A program made the translations under genes and the position numbers. 55,169 nt of DNA from an uncultured Nitrospiraceae bacterium (GTDB lineage Bacteria > Nitrospirota > Thermodesulfovibrionia > Thermodesulfovibrionales > Dissulfurispiraceae): assembly GCA_903822005.1 (NCBI GenBank), contig CAIJNL010000030.1, positions 1-55,169 on the forward strand, read 5' to 3'. Shown in pieces: positions 1 to 8,200 of the stretch. Under the pieces are notes generated by a model, which saw only the letters and a program-made list of their open reading frames with translations, made no database searches and was not told the DNA's origin. Numbering within the stretch: position 1 is the first letter of the stretch; every line of letters begins with the position of its first letter.

Positions 1-44
1 TGGATAATCTTACCCATCTTTCTGTTAAAATTCTTCTGAGTCAT
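1..44 (-). CDS. 5' tip of an unidentified gene running off the left edge
   Basis: Only the first 14 codons are inside the window, reading MTQKNFNRKMGKII. The ATG is preceded at good distance by a strong purine-rich ribosome binding site (GAGGAGG at about 50-56), so this is very likely a real start. The basic, Asn/Lys-rich start would suit a transposase or DNA-binding protein, but that is a guess and no family can be named. The 228 bases between it and the next gene are AT-rich and show no gene I can support. Confidence 0.45.
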   Translation of the reverse strand, partial: MTQKNFNRKMGKII

Positions 45-272
45 GGTGTTCCTCCTCTGGTCTTGTTTTTCTCGACAAATTACACTACCAGATTTGAGGT
101 CACCATGACTCTAAATGTGCGAAAAATATGTTACGTTATCCAGGTCAACCCGACCATCATAGAAATTGACAAATTAAACAAAAGGACGACTTTGATATAC
201 GTAATAATATTTCTTCTTATTTCACTTAATGTCATTTTCACTCCTCAGATATCTAAGATCTTTCTATGACAA

Positions 273-923
273 TTAATTAAAAATTAAAAAATATAGGTTA
301 TTGAATGAATGAACTAAAACGGCAGCAATAAATCCACCCTGAATAAATGCAAACGATACAATTATAGATCGCGTAAAAAGAAGTGCCATATTGATTGTGT
401 TAGAAGTCCCAGGCGCAAATAAAAGATGTGCTACAACGAACAGTGTTGATGATGCCAAAATAGCAATCCACAAGCCCCATTTTCTCATTAACATATTGAG
501 AAAATAACCACGGAATAATGCTTCTTCTACAAGAGGAGCCCAGCATACGCACAGAAATATGTTGATGTAATCGAACGGATGTGATACTTCCAGAAGTTTT
601 GGTGATAAATACATATCTCTGCCAATAAATATTATCTGAATAAATGCCACTAACCACATGAAAATTACGCCGGCAATCGTTGCTTTAAATATATTTGAAC
701 TTATTAATATTGGCAGGATTATATGCGTTCTGAATACCAGATATATAATTGCAACAACTGGTGAAAGAGCTGAGGTAAATATTATATAAAGGCTGAGGGG
801 CGGAATATTGCTCCCTTTTTCTATGAGAGTTGAAGCAACATACCCGCCACATATGTGAGCTAATACAAGAACTACAAACCCTTCCACGACAAAAAAAGCA
901 CTATTCTTTTTTGCAATTTCCAT
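273..923 (-). CDS. CPBP-family intramembrane metalloprotease (CAAX protease / Abi type)
   Basis: A 216-residue polytopic membrane protein with about six hydrophobic segments. It has the CPBP (CAAX protease and bacteriocin-processing) signatures: EEALFRG near residue 138 (the Glu-Glu-x3-Arg active-site motif), a conserved His in VAHLLFAP near residue 165, and the third motif HSFNN near the C terminus. Family members cleave substrates within the membrane, and some give self-immunity to bacteriocins. The start follows no obvious Shine-Dalgarno sequence. The gene and its flanks are much more AT-rich than the rest of the window, which suggests recent transfer. It lies directly downstream of the C-terminal tip of the RHS protein in the same orientation, where an immunity gene would sit. 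That role is inference only. Confidence 0.8.
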   Translation of the reverse strand: MEIAKKNSAFFVVEGFVVLVLAHICGGYVASTLIEKGSNIPPLSLYIIFTSALSPVVAIIYLVFRTHIILPILISSNIFKATIAGVIFMWLVAFIQIIFIGRDMYLSPKLLEVSHPFDYINIFLCVCWAPLVEEALFRGYFLNMLMRKWGLWIAILASSTLFVVAHLLFAPGTSNTINMALLFTRSIIVSFAFIQGGFIAAVLVHSFNNLYFLIFN

Positions 924-1119
924 TAAACAATAGGTTTAAGCAGTCCATATTTTTGATATGATGCTTTTTTCACTCTGTAATTAATATACTTCACCCATAA
1001 CCAATAAATACATTTAATAAAGCTTTCTTGTTTAACACAATAGCAGACTTTTATATTAAATTATAAATATCCGATTAATTCATTATAGTCAATCTCAGTA
1101 TATTAATTTTTTAGCTCCT

Positions 1120-3792
1120 TTATTCGAACATGACCGCTGGATCGACATATCTTGCCCCATCGCCTATAGGCACTCCGATTTGCGGCCCTGAATCGGCGGA
1201 AGCCTTAGATTTACTGCATGCATCAGCTTTTGCTTTTGCCTTTTCCCTTACATTCTTAACCGCATCGCCAATAATTTCAGGCGGCAGCAACATCTGTTCC
1301 GAAATACGCGTAAGACCGGGATTATATGGATCTCTGTAAAGTTCACCAGAAGTCACACTGGTATCACCCGGATCCATGCAGTTTGTGCCTGATGGACATT
1401 TATCAAGTGGATTGTTCGACCTTATAACCCCTCCTAAGCCATTGGGATCTGTCCACTTAACCGGATTTAAACTGACGTATCCAAAAAGATTAATATCTCC
1501 ACCCCTAAAATCCATAGGATCTTTTGCAGTCCATCTGCCGACTGCAGGATCATAATCTCTTGCACCGAACCTGACTAATCCAGTATCTCTATCGTGCAAG
1601 CCGCCTGCGAATCCGAATGGAACCTTGAATGCCGGATTAGTATCATTCAACATGTTTCCGAAAGAGTCATAATCGATTTGTTTTATTATCGACCCTGACG
1701 TATTGGAAACAGCTCTTAACGAGCCGACTTGGTCATACATCAGGTAATGGGCGATCCCGTTTTGTGTCATCGACACTGGCATATGACCATCTGCATAGTT
1801 GAATCGCATCAAAAGATTATCATTGCCATCATAAACAGAAAGTAGCGTGATAGCATCTTTCCATAAGTATTTCTCCGTAATAACACCATTGACTCTCTTC
1901 GCTATCCTTCTACCCATCGGATCGTGATCATAAGTTATCAGCATACCATCTGCCTTTGTCACTCTAAGCAACTCTCCCCGAGATGAGTATTGATAACTGG
2001 TGATGTTCGATCCATTAGTCTTACTCGTCAGGAACCCATCAACATCAAACTGATAGCTCACAGCCCCGGCTGTTATCAGATGGTCTTCTGCAGAATATGT
2101 GTAAGTCCGGCTTCCATCCGTTAACCTGTTGCCATCACCATCGTAAGTGTATGTCTCCAGCAGCATTCCGTCCCTCTTCACCGTAGCCAACCTGCCATTG
2201 TCATCATAAGTATAGTCCCATGTGACTGTGCCGCCGCTTATATTCTCAACTCTCTTCGTTATCCTGCCTGCCAGATCGCGGGTCAATGTCCATCCATACG
2301 GCATATTACCGCCAATGCTGTGTGAAAGGCCATCCAGCTCCCCATACCCGCTGAAGTTACGCACAGCGGTCATTGTGCCGTCGCTAAGCTGCTCAGGTAA
2401 GCCATTCTGGGCATTTCTTGTTATTGTAATACCCCCCGCATTTATCAGCAAGCCATCATTGTCATATGTCAATGCCTGCGTTATCCCTGCATACGTTATT
2501 GAGGCTGTTTTGAACAGGTTATTGTAGGTGTAGCTTATCGCCTGGTTCAGTAAGCCCGTGCGGGTGTCTGTCTTAAGTAATGTGCCATCATAACCATAGA
2601 CGATCTGCTCAGTGCCTCTTGTTGCGCTGCCAAGCAGATTTGAGCAGCTATAAGTATAGGTCGTAGTGCCCTCAGGTGTAACCGTATTCGCTAGCTGTCC
2701 CTGGGCATAATTAAGCTGTATCTGCCTGCCTGACGGAAACTGCAATAGCTTGAGCTTCTTTTCTTTGTCATATGAATACTGATAACTCCCTGACAGCGGC
2801 GTAGTCATGCTCTTGCGCTGGTTAATGCCGGTATAGTCGAAACCAAAACTCGCGTTTTTTGGGTTGGTTAGCAATGTCATGTTGCCGTTTTTGTCGTAGG
2901 CATACTGGATAACGGTGTTGTCCGGCATAGTGCTGGTTAACGGCCTGCCCATTTCGTCATATGTGAAATAGTAGGTTTTGCTGTCCGGTGTCGTAAGATA
3001 TTCCACATTCCCTTGGTTATCATAGAATATCGTGGCCGTTCTATCTCCAACAGCAGCCGTTGTAAACCTGCCTCTGGCATCATAGCCATAGGTAACGGGC
3101 AATAGACCTGCAACAGTCTTTTGCTGCGTAAGAAGGCTCGAAGTATCGTAATTAAGAGTTATTATCCTTCCTAACGGCGAGGTTTGGGTTATTGATCCGT
3201 TAAGGGTACTATTAACTGTTTTCCAGTTCTTACCATTTACTCCGACTGTTTCTGTAATCCGGTCAAGGATTTTATCAGAATCAGTATCCTTATAAGCCTT
3301 TGTATCTGTTATAGTCCTGATGATGCCAGCCGGTGACATGGCGGCTGATGATGAAACGTATTTATATTGATAAATCGGGTCGAGCTCATATTTGGTCGTC
3401 CATTTCATGCCACATGCAATATTGGTTTCAGTTAAATTGTCGGCTGACCGGGTAATATTTGTTATAAAACCTGACGGATCGGTTATCTTCGTAGTGTACA
3501 CGCCCGTTAAGTCCGTATGGTCGTCGTATTGAATGATATTGTTTTCACCCGTCTGGACAGTGGCCTGAATGTCGCCGGCAGTATTAACCGTGCTTGAATA
3601 GGTCCATTGACCACCTTCGGGATTGCGAACCTGAATTACCTGACCGCCTGCATCGAACTGATGAATAAAATGATTACCTTTGGGATCATACTCATCAGTC
3701 AACAAGCTGCTTTCTGTATAGCCAAATGAATAATAATAGCTGCCAGGATATGTAATCTTTGTCAGGTTGTTGTTTGAATCGACTGTTAACAT
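1120..3792 (-). CDS. C-terminal part of a giant RHS/YD-repeat protein, cut off from its N-terminal half by an IS element
   Basis: Tandem YD repeats (YxYDxxGR/N-type units) run through most of the 890 residues. They end in the RHS-associated core (RFGARDYDPAVGRWTAKDP, then DPNGLGG), as in RHS and teneurin-like proteins that build a YD-repeat cocoon. After DPNGLGG comes a tip of roughly 100 residues, Cys- and Lys-rich, that I do not recognise; in RHS proteins this position carries the variable toxin. The open frame continues upstream without a start to 3971, the IS boundary. The ATG at 3792 is merely the first internal Met and has no convincing ribosome binding site. With the IS removed this frame fuses in phase to the gene at 5263-9768. 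It is therefore the 3' half of an interrupted gene and may not be expressed alone. Confidence 0.85.
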   Translation of the reverse strand: MLTVDSNNNLTKITYPGSYYYSFGYTESSLLTDEYDPKGNHFIHQFDAGGQVIQVRNPEGGQWTYSSTVNTAGDIQATVQTGENNIIQYDDHTDLTGVYTTKITDPSGFITNITRSADNLTETNIACGMKWTTKYELDPIYQYKYVSSSAAMSPAGIIRTITDTKAYKDTDSDKILDRITETVGVNGKNWKTVNSTLNGSITQTSPLGRIITLNYDTSSLLTQQKTVAGLLPVTYGYDARGRFTTAAVGDRTATIFYDNQGNVEYLTTPDSKTYYFTYDEMGRPLTSTMPDNTVIQYAYDKNGNMTLLTNPKNASFGFDYTGINQRKSMTTPLSGSYQYSYDKEKKLKLLQFPSGRQIQLNYAQGQLANTVTPEGTTTYTYSCSNLLGSATRGTEQIVYGYDGTLLKTDTRTGLLNQAISYTYNNLFKTASITYAGITQALTYDNDGLLINAGGITITRNAQNGLPEQLSDGTMTAVRNFSGYGELDGLSHSIGGNMPYGWTLTRDLAGRITKRVENISGGTVTWDYTYDDNGRLATVKRDGMLLETYTYDGDGNRLTDGSRTYTYSAEDHLITAGAVSYQFDVDGFLTSKTNGSNITSYQYSSRGELLRVTKADGMLITYDHDPMGRRIAKRVNGVITEKYLWKDAITLLSVYDGNDNLLMRFNYADGHMPVSMTQNGIAHYLMYDQVGSLRAVSNTSGSIIKQIDYDSFGNMLNDTNPAFKVPFGFAGGLHDRDTGLVRFGARDYDPAVGRWTAKDPMDFRGGDINLFGYVSLNPVKWTDPNGLGGVIRSNNPLDKCPSGTNCMDPGDTSVTSGELYRDPYNPGLTRISEQMLLPPEIIGDAVKNVREKAKAKADACSKSKASADSGPQIGVPIGDGARYVDPAVMFE

Positions 3793-3962
3793 GGTAACCT
3801 GCCCGTATGGCGATGTTATTGACAGCGGAACTCCGCTTCCATCACGCTGTAATGTTGTCTGATTGCCAAAACGATCGGTTATAGAAGCAAGATTGTTTGA
3901 TGAATCGTAGCCGAATGTCAGTAGCGTCCTGCCTGTTGAAAGGTCGATGGTAGATTTGTGCA

Positions 3963-3971
3963 GGCCCGTGC
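3963..3971. repeat. Left copy of the IS target-site duplication
   Basis: The 9-mer GGCCCGTGC lies immediately outside the left IS end and is repeated outside the right end at 5304-5312. Nine bases is within the usual IS256-family duplication size (8-9). Confidence 0.9.
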
Positions 3972-3999
3972 GGTACTGTCAACTATTTTGTGTAAATTT
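3972..3999. repeat. Left terminal inverted repeat of the IS256-type element
   Basis: Pairs with 5276-5303 on the opposite strand, with 19 of the first 26 bases identical. It lies between the target duplication and the transposase stop. Confidence 0.85.
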
Positions 4000-5203
4000 G
4001 ATAAAGGGGCAGATGTTGGCGCACCTTCCCGACCTTTGTTGATCTCCAGCTGAGCTCCATCTTTAACGCTATAAACGCCAGCAGCCTGTAGCAGGCATCC
4101 TCGCCGGCCACGATCTCCATGGACTTCGTCCTGCGTTTGAATTCCTTGTTGAGCCTTTCAATTACATTCGTTGTCCGCAGAGATATCCATTCCTCCGGCG
4201 GAAAAAAATGGTATGTCAGACATGAATCAATCGACTGGCTCAATGATTTCACCGCCGAGGGAACCTCCTTGTCCCACTTCTCGACAAACTCCTTATAGAA
4301 ATCCTCTGCCTTGTCCCTCGAAGATGCATAAAAGATCGATCTCAGATCATCGGCTATTGTCTTTTTCAGTTTGTGAGGAACTTTTGCCAATACATTCCGG
4401 GCAACATGAACCTGGCAGCGCTGCACTTTTGCGTTTTTGAACTCTTCCCTGAACACTGTCTCCAGCCCGGGCAGTCCATCCATTATCCCAAGTGTTACCA
4501 GTGATCCATCAAGGCCGCGGTCCTTCAAATCCCTGAAAAACTCTCTCCAGGCAGTCGCGGATTCCTTATCTCCGCTCTGTAGCCCTGTAACTATCTTAGT
4601 CCCTTCCTCAGTGACCCCTATTGCTACAAGCACCGGAACATGCTCGACACTCTTGCTGAATCGCATCTTGAAATTCGTTCCGTCCACATAGAAATACTTT
4701 ATCTTCTCGTCTTTAAGATCCCGATTGCGCCATCTCTCTACTGCTTCCTTCAACTCACGATTTGCTTTGCTCACTTCTGCGTGGGATATGCTCCTGCCGA
4801 TAAGCCGTCTGCTCAATAAGCCAAGGGTCCTCGTGCTTATCCCTGTCAGATACATTATGGACAGGTCTTCCGCGATCCGTTCTTCATATTGTTTGCTCCG
4901 GGGCAATACCTGCGTCTGATACTCCCCATCGCGGTCCCTCGGCACCTGTACTCCTACTTCACCAACCCCTTTGATGCAGAACTTCCTGGAATACCTTCCA
5001 TTTCTGTGGTTTGTAATCCCTGATGCGCGCTCATACCGCTTGCGGCCCAAATGATGCGTCAGTTCAGCATCCATAAGATTCGTCAGGTAATTGCCAACTT
5101 CCTTCTGTACATTCATACTCACCATCTCGAATATCCGCTGGGGCCTTTCCTGAATTTCCTTGAATAAATTCACCAGCTCTGGTACGCTAATTTTGAGTTC
5201 CAT
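3983..5203 (-). CDS. IS256-family (mutator-type) DDE transposase
   Basis: This 406-residue enzyme has the expected length for IS256 transposases, which cut and move the element by a DDE mechanism. Likely catalytic residues are Asp174 (FYVDGTNF), Asp242 (IMDGLPGLE) and Glu349 (TTNVIERLNKEFKRR). The family CxxH-type signature is seen as QRCQVHVARNVL near residue 261. The ATG at 5203 is preceded by AAAGGAGG at ideal spacing. I see no frameshift, and all three acidic residues are present, so the element is probably active. Confidence 0.95.
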   Translation of the reverse strand: MELKISVPELVNLFKEIQERPQRIFEMVSMNVQKEVGNYLTNLMDAELTHHLGRKRYERASGITNHRNGRYSRKFCIKGVGEVGVQVPRDRDGEYQTQVLPRSKQYEERIAEDLSIMYLTGISTRTLGLLSRRLIGRSISHAEVSKANRELKEAVERWRNRDLKDEKIKYFYVDGTNFKMRFSKSVEHVPVLVAIGVTEEGTKIVTGLQSGDKESATAWREFFRDLKDRGLDGSLVTLGIMDGLPGLETVFREEFKNAKVQRCQVHVARNVLAKVPHKLKKTIADDLRSIFYASSRDKAEDFYKEFVEKWDKEVPSAVKSLSQSIDSCLTYHFFPPEEWISLRTTNVIERLNKEFKRRTKSMEIVAGEDACYRLLAFIALKMELSWRSTKVGKVRQHLPLYQIYTK

Positions 5204-5262
5204 GGGTGCGCCTCCTTTAATGTTGTTAGCGGTAACTACATTTTATAGGAGGTGCGCCTTTT

Positions 5263-8200
5263 TTACTCCATTTCCAATTTCACACAAGAAAGTTTACACT
5301 GCCGGCCCGTGCTACCAATAATATAGCCCGTCTCGTTTGTATCATTGAATATTATATCCCCCTCTGTTGTGACAGAAAGAAGCGCCCCGGGCATTGATAT
5401 TTTTCGCAGATAATAACCCTCGCCAACATAAATATTCCCCCCTCTATCTACAGCAACACCCCACGGTACTATCTGAGCTTTTATTGCAAGCCCGCCATCG
5501 CCAGTGTGTCCGCCTTGGCCGGTCCCGGCAATGGTAGAGATATTGCCAAAAGTATCGACTTTCCGTAATCTGAAATTATTTGTGTCAGGTATATAAATGT
5601 TACCGGCATCGTCAACCGTAAGACCTGTGCCGCTTTGAGTCCACATATCAGCCTGAGTAGCAAGACCGCCATCGCCGCTATACCCGGCATTACCCCTGCC
5701 TGCTACCGTTGTGATAATACCACTTGCATCGATCTTCCTTACTTTCATAAAATCCAGAATATAAATGTTGCCTCTGCTATCTACGGCGACATCTTCTACT
5801 GATTTCAGGACCGCTTTTGTTGCCGGACCACCGTCCCCACTTTCTCCCCATGAACCAGTCCCTGCAACCGTAGAAATGATGCCGCGGCTATCGACCTTAC
5901 GTATCCGGCCATTCCCCGCATCAGCTATATAGATATTACCGACATTGTCTACCGCTACCCCGGAAGGCCGATCAAGACTAGCAAGCGTAGCAGGCCCTCC
6001 GTCGCCACTACCATAATAATCGTCGATACCAGTGCCGGCGATTGTAGTAATAATCCCGTATGTATCCACTTTTCTTACACGGTTACCATTATATTCAGCT
6101 ATGTAAATGTTGCCGGCATTGTCAAATGCCACTCCCCAAGGAGTATCAATGCTGGCCTGGGTGGCCGGCATGCCATCGCCGTTATAACCTCCATTGCCAT
6201 TGCCTGCGATCGTAGTGATGATGCCGTTTGGATCAATTTTTCTTATGTGGTAGTTAGATGGTATATAAATGTTTCCAGCGCCATCTACAGTCACTTTGCG
6301 CGGCGTTGCGCATGCATTGATTGCGGGTCCGCCATCGCCTATATCGCAGTTAAATCCTTTCCCGGCTATGGTGTTTATCATCAATATCCTGGAAAGGTCG
6401 ATAGCAGTTCCATCACCTTTATATAGCAGACTTGGCTCATTTGGGCTGATGCTATGCTGTGACGACAGGGTCCATCCTTCTCCAATTGTTCCCTTGGCAT
6501 AACTGTGGGAGGGTTTATTGATGTGTATGGTGTCACGCTTCCATGTGATCAGCTCCTCCCTTGCCCTAATTCCTTCAACAGCTCCGGGAGGTGTTGCTGG
6601 CGAGTCTCCTGGAAGGCCCCAATGGCTGGTGATATTTTGGGGAGATGCGGAGTAATAAACGCCGGAATATACAAATCCGATACTTACATTGGCTGTTGCC
6701 GTGCCATAAGCCTGGTTTCCCAAGTAGTCTTTGCCATCCCACTGGAAGTTGGCCGTCTGATTCGGTGCGGCTGGAAGTGTCTTTTCAAATGTTAGGCCAG
6801 CTAGTTCCAGTCTGACAATAATGTTCTTTAGACTTGTCGGTACACTAGAGCCGCTTACTGGAACAAAAATACCTGATATATACCCTTTCACCCTGTCGCT
6901 TGCATAGTGCAGGGTCAAATCAGTACCTGGTATTGAAATGTCTTCGTGGACAATACGGCTCCTGCACTCGATATATGAGCCCACTTTGTTGCAATCATCG
7001 TCAGAGACTTTGTTATTAGCCATAGGTGGTCCGCCTGGATTGGGATATTGTGCATCAGCCGGAGGTCCCCACGGCCAGTTCCAGTCCCAAGCTGAAAAAT
7101 GAGTGACCTGTGCCTGCCAGTATGTTGCGCCAGGCCTATAGATAGTAGGATCATTCAGTCCAACTACTGTTCCATGTGGCAGCCCATCTCCGACATTATC
7201 ATAGGCATCAACGATACCGTCGCCATTTGTGTCCAACAGCCTCACAACCACTCCATCAGGCTCTGGCATCCATATGCCTTTGTCTCGATCATAAGACCCA
7301 ACTGGCACTATTTCACCTACCTTAAAATTGAGGAAGTTTTCTACATATGCAGTAACAGGTTTTTCAAATCGCACATTCTTTGCGCCGTCAACAGACAGCT
7401 CCGAACAATATGTAAATGCCGATGTCGGGGGCAGTTTAGCAGGCATGGACTCGGGCGTGCTGAATTCTGTGGCACGAGTGGTAATGGTCGTTAAAGGAAC
7501 CTCGTTTCCATTTGCATCTTTGACGTAGGCCCTGTTGTCACCGGTGAATACCATTGTAAGCGCTCGGCTGCCGGACACATCTGTTGTTGTTGAGCTTCTA
7601 TGGGTAATGACTGTGGACGGATTGCCATTGAAGGACACCGTTGTAGCAGCAGTATCCTCCGGGATCATTACCATTGGCTCGGCTGTGGCTATGCCATTCC
7701 ACGGCACATTGACCTGACGATGGCTGGTTATGAAGCCTTGTTTTTGATAAACATAAGTAATGGCTCCACCCCCATTTACAGGGATTGAGAATCTTCCTGT
7801 GCTGTCGGTCTGTGCGCTGCCGTATTCCGGATGTCCCAGAACGGTTACTGAAACTCCTGAAAGAGCGGTCGCCATACTGTCTTTTACAAGGCCAGTTGTA
7901 AGCGCAAAGCGTTTGGCATCATAGCTCTCGATGGTGGCGTCTTTCGGCACGAGGTCTTCATACTTTTTTCCATAAGAACCTTCCGGAAGAGGCTGAACGT
8001 TGATCGCCTTGGTTACAGTGAACGCGACTGAGTTAGATGTCCCTCCGCCCGGAGCAGGGTTAGTTACCCGGATGGAATAAGTGCCCGCTGTTGCGACCTG
8101 TGCTGGCGTGAGAGAAACTGTAATCTGACTGCTGCTGACATACGTGACCTGTAGAGCTGTATTATTGAAACTGACTGCTGTTGCAGGCACGAAATTGCTG

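Larger units (their letters stand above)
3972..5303 (-). mobile_element. IS256-family insertion sequence, 1,332 bp
   Basis: The element is bounded by imperfect inverted repeats. The left end begins GGTACTGTCAACTATTTTG, and the right end read on the opposite strand begins GGCAGTGTAAACTTTCTTG. They match at 19 of the first 26 positions and share the GG...TGT start. A perfect 9-bp duplication GGCCCGTGC flanks it (3963-3971 and 5304-5312). It carries a single intact transposase gene. Insertion is within the NHL/YD-repeat gene, in the same orientation as that gene. The intact ends, intact transposase and perfect duplication suggest a fairly recent event. Confidence 0.95.

Noticed and set aside
5390-6390. 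Regularly spaced similar sequences suggesting a repeat or CRISPR array
   Set aside because: The period reflects six NHL protein repeats of unequal length inside one open frame. There are no identical direct repeats with unique spacers.
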